Below, in pieces: positions 35,217 through 46,385 of a DNA stretch of 64,000 nt. Positions within the stretch are counted from its first letter, which is position 1. Each line of letters begins with the position of its first letter. Below the pieces are notes generated by a model. That model saw nothing but the letters and a program-made list of their open reading frames with translations, had not been told where the DNA came from and made no database searches. Source of the DNA: Apophysomyces variabilis (Eukaryota; Mucoromycota; Mucoromycetes; Mucorales; Mucoraceae); assembly GCA_002749535.1 (NCBI GenBank), contig MZZL01000055.1:68453-132452 (forward strand), written 5' to 3'. The position numbers and the translations under genes were made by a program.

Positions 35217-37455
35217 AGGAAAAATCCGGTACAAAGCTTTTTAACCCATTATAGCAGTACAGTTACAAAGGCTTTAGATATTGTATATTAAACGTTTGAC
35301 AAGTCCTACTTGTTTGTCGAGATTTAACGGCGATGTATACGACAGTCATGATTATGATTGGAGGAGGATTACATAGCTTCCATTGGTTAGCGGAAGAGAT
35401 AGCAACAGCAATTTTTCATGGTTCTCAAAATAGCATGATCGGGTAGCTTAATGATGATAGACTATACTACCATATATCCTCGTCAGTTTGCCTTTTAATC
35501 TTTCAAGCTTCGTTTCACTTTTCCCTTTTAAGTTTCAGTAACGTGCCACTTTTTTTTTAAAAAAAAAAAAGAAAAGCAGAAATCAACAATTAAGAGAACG
35601 AACGTGATGAAATGGTTTGTACGAGGGCATTTCTTAACGGCAATAGTAAGGACAAAGAATGTTAGCATTGCCAGGCTCAAAAAGATGATAATGGAGGTAT
35701 CGCTCGTACTGACTATTCCCTGTTTCTGATATCGTATTAGCCCTCTCGCCAAAGTAGATCTTATCAAATGTTCGGAGAATGCTTTAAAGTGATTGAAATC
35801 ATGTGTGCCAACTAACGGAGCCTCACATATCCGGAAGAAAGAAACAAAATCAATAGGGAGAAGAAGACTAAGGCATGTTGATCGTCAACGAGCCAGTAAT
35901 GAGTTTTGCAGAGAGTCTGATACCCAGTGGCACCAAATTCTGTACAGAGAGTGATAGAAATTAACGAGGGCACCGTAAGCAAATAAAAAACTTCTGAGAG
36001 AACAGACAAGTCTCATGCTGACTCAACCTACACTATAGGAAGTACTGGTCTAGCTTGGTCTCCGTTCGTTCTTATGGGGCTATTCGTTGGTTCTCGATGT
36101 CTCCATAAAGTAAAATATATTGCATTAGGATCAACGTCACAATTTGTAGAGAACTCCCAAGATTGGTTCTTGAAGTACTACTTTTTACTTGATGGAAAAT
36201 AGCACAACAGGAACCATTTCCCTAGTGGTATGACTCAACTGAAAATGCATTATCGCTGATATCAACAATTCATATTTGAACACTTTGTCCGGAAATAGGA
36301 GTAGAATTAGTTCGCGAAAGCCGTCGGATACTTCCACAATGCAAATACTGCAGATAATTTAAGTTGTTGACTATGATAGCAGCGACAAATGGCCAAAAGC
36401 TGTTCCTCATTCGAAATAAAGGGAAGATCCCTGTTTGCTTATGGCAGCGAGGTTCAGTAACACTTCAGAGCGACACGAACTGGAATTTCCAACGAGTCAG
36501 TCCTTGCATGCTGTCGTGCAGAGTAAACAACGTAAAACGCTTTGAAATCGCGACTGCAATGCAAGCTGGAACGCTAGAAACGTTGCAGAGCATATGGCTC
36601 TGAACAACCATAGCCAGCCGTTGCCTTTTCGAAAGAAGAACCAACTGGTGGGACAGAAGCCAGGGAAAACATACGGAACGATTAGGATGCATTCAACAAA
36701 GTGAAACGAGTTGAATGAGACTCCGAAAACACACAACTTCATTCTTTTCTTGTTACACGAACAGGGAGAGATAAAAAGAAAAATAAAGAGAGCGGGCTTA
36801 AGGTGTGCAGTTTCCGCTTGTAATCGTCGATGTATGCCCACTTTTTTTTTCCGTACGTATCTCAAAATTCCGGGATGAGACAGGAGTAAATGCATACTTC
36901 TCCTTAGACAAGGATTCTGCTACTAGGAAAGAAATTAAAAAAAAAAGTCCTCTGCTGCTCTACGCACCATTAGCCCGTGTTACTGTGTATTCGCCATACG
37001 CAGCTCAACAAGAGATAATCTTTTTATCCGCGAAAACGGGTCGATATATTATTACTCTTGTGATTGACACTAATGCGTAGTTTTCCGAACGAGCTGTCTG
37101 CTTTGCTTTCAAATTATCCTTTTTAACATTTCCATAGCCCCCGTGTGATATTTTTTACAGGTGTAATGCGGCGCGAGCGTTTACGCATGGGTCCTTACAA
37201 GTCAAGGGGTTTAAAATCAGTCTTGATTACATATTGTCTAGCTGATAAACTGACCGGCGATCGTGGTAGAAATAGGGAGACTAAAGGACGAAATAAGGTT
37301 CAGTACTTGGCCCCTGGTGTTCTTGCTCTATTCTCTGCCTTTCTCTAGGACGATACCTTCTTTTTCTTGATCTCCATTTTTCCCCTAGCCTCCTAGATAA
37401 CCACAGCTAATTCGAGATGGATTGCGCTTTCTCCTAAGGTGTGCAAAAGACTGAC
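35217..37455. other. Intergenic region between transposon cluster and secreted-protein gene
   Basis: No supported gene in about 2.2 kb. Frames at 35528-36009, 36364-36895 and 36805-37348 are short, conflict with one another, and show no domain or splice continuity. A homopolymer run (T then A) is at about 35550-35570. Confidence 0.4.
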
Positions 37456-37464
37456 TATATAAAT
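37456..37464 (+). promoter_or_regulatory. TATA box of the secreted-protein gene
   Basis: TATATAAAT lies 72 bases before the start codon at 37536 and is followed by a pyrimidine-rich leader (CTTTCTTCTTCAG). This is the usual layout of a strongly expressed fungal gene and is the clearest TATA box in the window. Confidence 0.6.
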
Positions 37465-37535
37465 ATTTTTCCTCCCTTCTCGATCAACTTTCTTCTTCAG
37501 CCTTAATACTTACTTCTTTTACTTTAATTTCAAAT

Positions 37536-38108
37536 ATGCGCTTCAATTTCTTTGCTATCTCTGCTGCTGCATGCCTATTCGTCGTTTCCCAGGCTGCCCC
37601 TACTGGAGACATCACCAGTCAAGTCGCACCTCAGACGCAACAGATAGAGAACCAAGCATTCAACACGGTGAAACAAGCAGAAGTTGCTAAGCCCGCCGCA
37701 AATGTGGACAGTGGTCTTGGCAAGAAAGTAGGAGCTACTGTCTATAAACGTGGATCGACCGCTACTGTCAACAACCTTAAAGTTGACAACGTCCATGACG
37801 CAGTGCCCAGTGCGTTAGGTGGCAAAACAGCTCAAATCCAGTCAACCTCCCCTGACCTGGCTAACGTCAATACACAACGTGAAATAAACGGTGTGAAAAA
37901 CGACATAAACAGCGTGGAAACCGCAGCTGCAAACGCTGAACGTCCTCTTTCTAGACGTGGCATTCCGGGCGCTGGAGCTGCTACAACAGCAGCATCAAAC
38001 ATTATCAACGGAGCTCCAACTGGTCAAGCTACCGATGGGACCCTTGCCGTGGTTCAAGACGTAGATAGAAGTCTAAAATTGAATCAACCAGTTAGCAAAG
38101 CTCAATAA
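37536..38108 (+). CDS. Small secreted protein with dibasic cleavage sites
   Basis: Intronless, 190 residues. The first about 20 residues form a classic signal peptide (MRFNFFAISAAACLFVVSQA, then AP). The mature part is hydrophilic, rich in Ala, Asn, Gln and Val, with no cysteine, no membrane span and no recognised domain. Two dibasic sites, YKRGS near residue 71 and SRRGI near 141, could be cut by a Kex2-type protease, giving three fragments of roughly 50-70 residues. A good TATA box and leader suggest strong transcription. It may be a wall-associated or effector-like protein, or a Kex2-processed precursor; the sequence does not decide. The gene is next to the transposon-rich stretch. Confidence 0.75.
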   Translation: MRFNFFAISAAACLFVVSQAAPTGDITSQVAPQTQQIENQAFNTVKQAEVAKPAANVDSGLGKKVGATVYKRGSTATVNNLKVDNVHDAVPSALGGKTAQIQSTSPDLANVNTQREINGVKNDINSVETAAANAERPLSRRGIPGAGAATTAASNIINGAPTGQATDGTLAVVQDVDRSLKLNQPVSKAQ

Positions 38109-38784
38109 TTCTGTTCAATGCCACCATCCTTCAATCACAATATTTTGGTTGCATGGATCTCTCTATACTGTTTATTGGATAAAATTTCTACGTGTTAAAT
38201 AAACTTTCGGTCAGACTATGCTTCCTTTACCGTAGCTACTATCATTCACCAACAGAATTAATGCGAGTACAGCCAAGTTATTGTCTGCTTTCATCATTGT
38301 CTCTATCATTATTTTCTTTCTCCTGTCCCTTATATCGCAGTGGATAAACCTTGATTGCATGGGAATTTATTTATAACAAGCTGCAGAATACAGCTATTAA
38401 GGTACGTAAATAATAAGAAAATTTACATTAAGATGTGTGATTTGGGCATTGGAGCCCCACAGGTCGCTCTGTGCTATGGTTTATCATGCATATAAAACAA
38501 GACATGATATTCTTGACCGCAAGCACATCTCGGTTAAACCGCACGTCGTAACTACTGCATCTAACGACATCATGCGGCACTGGAACGGCGCTGTTGCCTG
38601 TTCCTTTTCGTCCGGTCTGCTTCTCCAATTGTCTTTTCTTGCAAAGCAGCAGATCTGGGAAGTTAGATATTTATCCCTTATGATAACTCGTTCATTGTCT
38701 ATGTTCCCCGTTATTACATGAAATTTCATGTCGTCTAATTTAGTTCCACAGAGCAGTCTGTTGTAATATCGAAGGCTTCTGCTT

Positions 38785-39296
38785 GATATCAATGCCGTTA
38801 CATCTGCACGTCATGCTCTCACAGTATGGGCGCTGGGTTATAGTGATGGATGTAGAGTTTTGGCTCTCAGAAATTCTCATGTCCTAAGCATCTTGCTCTG
38901 ACGCTTCCTGATGTTAACGGATGGTGATTATCGTCATTTGAGGGGTGTAAATCGAGCACTGGGCGCTTATCAAAGAAAGTTTGTACTTATTTTGCTGTTG
39001 CCATGGTAAAAGAAAATTTGGTTAAAAATCGATTTGGATATTGACATCCGACCGTTGATAAACTTACAGTAAATGACTTCTCTGATATTATCGAACATGA
39101 AAAAAAACTATTCAATATAAGAACTAATTATTGGAAGGGTATACAGTTACTTATCAATGATGTAGTCTATGGGCTCAGGGCAGCAATGCTTGTCAAAAAC
39201 ACAGCTCTGCCCATTTCACCAAAGAAATTCACTGCTCATATTGGGGTTGGAAAAAGAGAAGAAGCACAATCTCAAAAAGGTGACATCTTGTTATAG
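38785..39296 (+). pseudogene. Coding-like relic of unrecognised family
   Basis: Three protein-like segments occur in order on the plus strand with frame changes. The first, near 38790-38900, includes SARHALTVWALGYSDG. The second, near 38925-38995, includes LRGVNRALGAYQRKFV. The third is an open stretch at about 39064-39296 including NYWKGIQLLINDVVYGLRAA and FTAHIGVGKREE. Their composition is that of real protein and the order is consistent with one decayed gene, possibly element-encoded. I cannot name the family, and stops between the pieces make a full-length product unlikely unless unseen introns connect them. Confidence 0.35.
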
Positions 39297-39940
39297 GTAC
39301 GGGTTTACCAAGCTTTTTTTCTATACGACAACTTTTTCGCTGTACACGATATTCAACATATAAAATTATTGGAGTAAAGACACCAATATACTTCTTTAAG
39401 CGACTCAGAAACTGTTTTCCATCAGATCCACGACATTTAAGCATAGAAAGTTGGAGCGTGGCACCTGTACAAGCGTAGACAAACGCACCTATAACTGTTC
39501 TCGGATCAATCATGTTTACTGCTAGCGGATACGCAATAGTAGGAGCAAAAATGTATTGCAGTTGTCAGTAACTCTTCTATAATGCTCTGGAAAAGCAGAA
39601 AGAAAAGGTAAACTGGTTGCTTTGTACGTGTACTCATGGCTTGTCTACCAGTGTGTAACCGTTTTCTTTTACAGAGGAAGAAGAGCTGACGATACAAGTT
39701 TTACAAACTCTGTAAACCCAATTTAACTTACTTAAAATGGCGTTAATTTTCTATGGAATGAAACAGTTCCTTGTCATGATCCAAGCTTCACTTTTAGATG
39801 AAAAAGGCGGCAGAGGAGCTTCCATTGGCTGAGTTCCTTCGGTGACATATATTGTCCGAATATGGCATATTCTCAGCGGCCTGACTTGCGAGTAAATCCA
39901 CTCCGGTCTCCGGGTGCTTTCCGTGTGGTCCTTTTCCCCA
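39297..39940. other. Intergenic region upstream of YPT6
   Basis: No supported gene. A minus-strand open frame at 39229-39513 overlaps the relic antisense and has no recognised domain. The 5' leader and promoter of the Rab gene should lie in the last 200 bases; no clear TATA box was seen. Confidence 0.4.
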
Positions 39941-40928
<988 letters not shown>

Positions 40929-42099
40929 AGTACAACTACGCATTAATAATAGCTTGCAAATAAACTTCCCGATCCCAACCTGTCAAGGCTGGCGCCTGTG
41001 TGTTTGTCCCATCCAGGGCAGACAACGGGGCATGTGAATAAATTTATGCGACCATGCTACACAATTGTAAGCGGGAGCTGGTCGAGAGCTGAATATAAAT
41101 GACTTGGCAAATGTAGCTATTATCTATCTGCATCGAATGATTTCACTTGAATGTATTATATCCCATTCAGGGATATATCTACTCCTTTCAAAACTAATGA
41201 TGAGTGATATGGGAATTAATGCAAGATCAAGGCTATAACCATAACCAGTTAGCAGGTTAGTATCTCTTTCCCTCGGATGGGCTCAAAACCCATGATACGG
41301 AGAACAGCCCGTACAATCACTTTCATGGTGTCCGTTAATCATTTCTATAAAACGGTGTAAGATCAAAGATCATATAAAGTTGATCATGTGCAAAGTACTC
41401 CAAGCTCGATTGTCACGTAAAAGGATAAAACACACCTGACATACTTGTCATACCGTAGAAGGATTGAAATGGTACACCACAGCTGCACTCTTCCTATTTC
41501 AACTTAGACTTTCATTAGTACCAGACCATGCGTTTGCCAATATAGTTGTTTACGATTACGTTCCATTACCAGGTCCATGTGTATAGGATGTTGGAAAACA
41601 AAATGAGCGCATACGCGATATTTAGCGAAGATATGAAGTATATTGAATGATACAATAATGGTAGATATAGGCTGTATATTTCAGAAAGGGTATCCTATGT
41701 CTTACTTGTAAACATCCAAGCTCTTCCATGCACGTCATACAGTCTTCACCTCGGTTCTTACTATCAACATTTTCCTTCACCTCGTTCTGCTCTAACTATT
41801 TGGCGGAAGGTTATACTAACAAGACTGATTACGTTTCGTAAAGCCAGGTAGGATTATAGGATAACTGATGCATTTATTCACCATATTTTCCTTAGTTTTC
41901 TGCTGTTAGAAGCTGTATGATTGTGTCACTGACATGAATCCCGCCACTAACTGAAGTGATCTATTGTCTGAACATCAAGTTATACGACGGTTGCACCTGA
42001 CTTAAAATTGCCGTGTTACCAATACGTTCGGTGTGTGAAAATCTACAACTGACTCGGTTGCAGAGCTTTGTTAGTTTTCTTGCCAAGTAGAATAAAACG
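40929..42099. other. Intergenic region between YPT6 and the SurE-family gene
   Basis: No supported gene. A stretch near 41260-41350 contains short self-complementary bits but does not fold into a tRNA cloverleaf that I can confirm. No repeat array is seen. Confidence 0.4.
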
Positions 42100-43329
42100 A
42101 TGGCAAGAAATAGCGACAGACCCTTGAAAGTGTTGATATCTAACGATGACGGTGCATAGACTTAGTCTTTCTTTTCCGAGACTGAGCTTTTTGTATTGCA
42201 TTGCAGGACCCCCTAACGAAGAGGAATCGCCATTCATTGAACCATTCATTCAACATCTGGAAGAACTGGGTTGGACCGTCAGAGTGGTCTTACCTAACAC
42301 TCAAAAGTCATGGATTTCAAAGTCATTCATGATCAAAGACCATGTTGATATAAGCTATTACAATAGGAAGACGCGCCAAGTCAATATCCATAAGCACGAT
42401 TCATCCGATTTTGTCTTGGTATGTCTTCCATATAGGATGAAGCTGAGTTACTGAGATATTACATAAAGCTAAGCGGTACTCCAGCAACTTGCGTCAATAT
42501 CGCTTTGCACCATATATTTAAGGATGAGCAATTCGATCTAGTCATTGCTGGTCCAAATTTTGGCAGAAATTCATCAACGTAAGGTTATTTTTATCTTGTC
42601 TTGTTTTACCTGTCAAAAATTCTACACTAGGATATACACACTTGCATCTGGAACTATTGGTGCTGCAATGTATGCTCTGATGGCTTTTGAAGTAAATTGG
42701 CTGAAAAGGGGCATTTTAGGGAGGGTGTCATGTGTGGTCAAAGAGCAGTTGCTCTGTCCTTTGCTTTTTTCTCGCGCGATTTCTCGTCAGGCAAGATCCA
42801 TAATACATGCCACATGGGTACGCGTTAACTACTGTGAAGCAAGGTTATTCACTCTGTATGACAGCATCACAAGTGATACGCCATCTTTGGTGTTTGAACA
42901 AGTGGCCTAGTAACGGATTGTTCAACATCAACGTCCCATTGGTAGATCATACTTGTCCTGTTCATCTTACCTCTTTCAACCATGCCAGTTATGGAAGCCT
43001 TTTCCAACCTGTTAAAAAGCTTTCAGGTGTTTCAGAAGACAATAACACGATTGAACAACAATTGCGAATGGAAGTTGAAGGAGAGAGTGGTAGAACAGTA
43101 TTTGAATTCGCACCAGATATCAAAGCTATGAGCAACCCCGTCAATTTGCAACCTGGGACCGATGCTTGGGCACTGCAACAAAGATATATCTCCGGTAAAT
43201 CAGGAAAAAAGAAGAAAGAAACGGGAGGACTAATGGCGAACTTTTATAGTAACACCTATGATTGCTTCCTATGAAGTGGATAGATCGTATGTTGACTATG
43301 AGTTTGAGACGCTGAACAACAAGTTATGA
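42100..43329 (+). CDS. SurE-family 5'-nucleotidase/acid phosphatase-like protein
   Basis: Seven exons: 42100-42151, 42207-42418, 42469-42578, 42631-42691, 42724-42817, 42865-43194 and 43250-43329, giving 312 residues. The SurE metal-binding motif LISNDDG is at the N-terminus, spanning the first intron. Further SurE motifs are LSGTPATCVNIA, DLVIAGPNFGRN, ASGTIGAAMYA and NGLFNINVPLV. The family hydrolyses nucleoside monophosphates and other phosphomonoesters using a divalent metal; fungal members include Pby1-like proteins. The intron at 42692-42723 is the weakest call: 32 nt with a GAG acceptor. It was chosen because the CGQRAVALSFAFF block needs a frame change there. A small indel is the alternative. 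The first donor is the unusual GTGCAT. Confidence 0.8.
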
Positions 43330-43585
43330 AGAGCGAAGCCTTGTTTTCGGCTGACACTAACTAACATAACGTGGCGATACTTGATATTTACAAGAGAATC
43401 ATACTCTTTCTGAGATTATGTGGATATGGTTTTCTTTTACTATGATGACGAAAGGGGGATCCCCCAGGCCCAAACTTTCTTTTGTTTCAGTGCTTTGCGC
43501 GGGGAACGAATTTTGGGGAACCAAATAACTCTTGGAAGACTGGTTCTCCACTCTTCTTCTTTGTTGTACAAAAGGTGTTATCACG

Positions 43586-44944
43586 ATGGGGAACCCAGAA
43601 GAATGGCTTGAAATCGTACGCAAATGCGAGTATTTGCCCGAGCAGGATATTAAGAAACTTTGTGAAATGGTGAGTTACCATCACTCATCTCAGTACTTCA
43701 TCTATATTTCTCCGTTTATTCACCGTGAGTTACAATTAAGGTGAAAGAGCTACTTATGGAGGAATCCAACATACAACCTGTCCAATCACCTGTCACTGTA
43801 TGTGGTGACATACATGGTACGAAAAAAAGCATACCAGGTCTAGACTGATCTTAAGAGTAGGTCAGTTTTATGACCTTCTGGAGCTATTCCGTGTAGGAGG
43901 AGAAATTCAGGATACCAACTATATATTCATGGTATGATACTCAATAAGTGAACTGGGCCGTTGTCCTTTCTTTTGCTGAGTCATCTCATATTTTATGTAC
44001 AGGGTGACTTTGTCGATCGTGGTTACTTCAGTCTGGAAACATTCACTCTATTGATGGCACTGAAAGCAAGGTAAATAGAGCAAAAGACTGGTTACCGAAG
44101 TCCTGAATATCAATGCTAGATATCCAAATAAGATCACTTTGCTGAGGGGTAATCATGAAAGCAGACAAATTACTCAAGTCTACGGATTTTATGGTATTGA
44201 TGGCATTTAAACAGATCCAGCGTTGATGAAATGTTAGATGAATGCCAAGCAAAATATGGAAATGCGAATGTGTGGAAATATTGCTGTTCTGTGTTTGACT
44301 ACCTGACGCTAGCAGCGGTAGGGTCTTGAAGTCGTTATCATATCATACGTTCTTATTCGGCCGTTGCTATTTAGATTATTGATGGATCGATTCTTTGTGT
44401 CCATGGTGGTCTATCACCTGATATCAAAGCATTGGATCAGATTAGGACGATTCATCGTCTGCAGGAGATTCCTCATGAAGGATCATTTTGTGATCTGATG
44501 TGGTCTGACCCGGAGGACATCGATACATGGGCTGTAAGTCCAAGAGGCGCAGGATGGTTATTCGGTGGAAAAGTAACAAGCGAGGTAAAATGTGGTCCGG
44601 GTAAAGAATGACAAGTTCTGTTACTGAGGGCTCTTTGTATATAGTTTAATCATATCAATGACCTAACCCTTATTGCACGAGCGCATCAACTAGTTCAAGA
44701 AGGTTACAAATATCATTTTCCGGATGATGAACTAGTTACTGTATGGTCAGCGCCGAACTACTGTTATCGGTGTGGCAATGTAGCATCCATTATGGAAGTA
44801 CGCGATGTCGGTGGTTTTACTGAGAAGAATTTCAAAATCTTCAACGCCGTACCAGATCAAGAACGCTTGGCTCCTTACGCTGGACGTGCAGGTCTCGGGC
44901 TGACATCTAAATTGGGTGGATCCGGAGGGCAATACTTCTTATAG
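43586..44944 (+). CDS. SIT4: PP6/Sit4-type serine/threonine phosphatase catalytic subunit
   Basis: Eight exons: 43586-43669, 43741-43816, 43861-43931, 44003-44070, 44120-44193, 44238-44317, 44375-44584 and 44645-44944. They join in phase to 320 residues. Metal and catalytic motifs of the PPP family are complete: [27 protein letters not shown] and [11 protein letters not shown]. The N-terminus ([18 protein letters not shown]), [17 protein letters not shown] and the C-terminal YFL match PP6/Sit4 rather than PP2A or PP4. Sit4 acts with SAP subunits in cell-cycle entry, TOR signalling and ER-Golgi transport. A GTAAGT inside exon 7 (WAVSPR) looks like a donor but must be read as coding. It follows the SurE-family gene by 256 bases on the same strand. 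Confidence 0.93.
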
Positions 44945-45266
44945 ATTTACAAAGTGCAAACTCTGGCCTTATCACATCTTTGCTGACATTTTTGTATTTG
45001 GGATGGACATGTGCATTTTTCTTATTTTCTTTTCTTTTGGTTCTCTTTTTATTGTACTGTACATTGGTATTCTCTATTTCTTTTTCATGAATTATATACG
45101 ATTGACCTGATCCCCCATGCTCCCGACTATAATATTGCTTATTGAAACAATTTCTACACTACTCTAAATAAATTGTGCGTCTACGATGGGTCCCATAAGC
45201 TAACAAGTCTAAAATGAAATTGTCCAGGGTGAGCAAGACCTTTTTCAGCAGTAGCTAGCACGCTTC
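44945..45266. other. PP6 downstream region
   Basis: T-rich sequence after the stop codon, including a pyrimidine-rich stretch at 45015-45060 and AATAAA-like ATAAAT at about 45167, which could serve in polyadenylation of the phosphatase transcript. No coding sequence seen. Confidence 0.4.
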
Positions 45267-45431
45267 ATGAAACGATTGATCCTATTATTTGCATTTTCTT
45301 TAGCTTCTAGCCTTCATACGAATCCTACACAGACTTTTCCCGTTGTAGCAGGTTATGGTATAGACCCTGTATATAAACACACAACACCTGATACATATAT
45401 TAGGGAAAGACACAAACATCATGTGACCTAA
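45267..45431 (+). CDS. Candidate 54-residue secreted peptide
   Basis: A single short frame from ATG 45267 to TAA 45431. The first 18 residues look like a signal peptide: a basic start (MKR), a hydrophobic core (LILLFAFSLA) and a polar end (SSLHT). The remainder (GYGIDPVYKHTTPDTYIRERH) is polar, has no cysteine, and ends in a His/Arg-rich stretch. The frame is isolated, lies in a 1.4-kb gap between two strong genes, and no homologue is known to me. It could be a small secreted peptide, the first exon of a longer gene, or chance. Confidence 0.3.
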   Translation: MKRLILLFAFSLASSLHTNPTQTFPVVAGYGIDPVYKHTTPDTYIRERHKHHVT

Positions 45432-46385
45432 AGGACCGGTGTTTCAATGTAGCAAAATCCTCTTCCTTTTAGAGAGAAGTTTGTCTTGGCTTATTAGTAG
45501 CCAACAAGAAGTAAAGTACGCCATCAAGCAGTATTTCATTATCAACATTATATTCTTGCTTTGTAAGGAAGAAATGAGAAAACGATGTACACAAACTAGA
45601 ACACTGCTGTCATCTAGTTTTGCAATACCGACCGGATTATCGCCGCACTTAAATTGCTTACCGCAAACAAATATCATCCCCTTTATCTCTCTATTACCTA
45701 CGCATCCTCTTGCTAAAATAGAGTAGTGACGTTTTTGCAATCAGAGATTGACTGGCCCATTTGATAAAGTGCAATTCAATCTGTATCGTCTACGCTGTTA
45801 GCTACTCTTTTTTATCGTTGCAGCGAAATAGATGAAAATTCTACAGGATGGGTTACGTTTAGAGATTACTAAATTGCGCTATCTTAAACCGGTAAGCGAG
45901 TGATTAACGGCCGGTGATCTGCTGTCTTATAAACATGTACCCATTATCCCTTCGTGATAGCTCTTTTTCTCATTTTCTTTCAGTTTACTTTTTGCATATA
46001 CTCTCCATTAATCTCTTCCTTCCAGATATTTTATAGTAGCATATTGCTGCTATTAAAAGGGATGGTACTCTAATTATTGTCTCATGTTCCTGCGGTACAT
46101 ACCCGTTCTTTCCGCAGCTCAATCACAACTACATCACTTGACATTGACAGTTCGCAGAAATAATGCTTATCTTTCCAGAAACATCTCAACAATAACACGT
46201 AGTTGAATATATGACGGCAGTACGTTAGACACTGGTCATCAATTCTGTATCCGATCTTTGAAGGATATTTATTGTCGGGGTAATCGAAAAGAACAGTCGG
46301 GGAAACGAGCGAGCACCCAAATTTCATTGTGCTGTTTCCGCTGTGGCTTGAAGCAGGAAGACATCGCTTTTTCTCCTGTGCAGGC
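45432..46385. other. Intergenic region upstream of SEN1
   Basis: No supported gene. Antisense frames at 45444-45740 and 46082-46438 have no recognisable features. The SEN1 promoter is expected here; the T-rich stretch at 45955-46020 may belong to it. Confidence 0.4.

Noticed and set aside
41240..41360. Possible tRNA-like fold
   Set aside because: I could not draw a cloverleaf with proper A and B boxes; the self-complementarity is patchy.
44533..44540. GTAAGT inside PP6 exon 7 as a splice donor
   Set aside because: Reading through gives the conserved [13 protein letters not shown]; splicing there would delete an invariant region.
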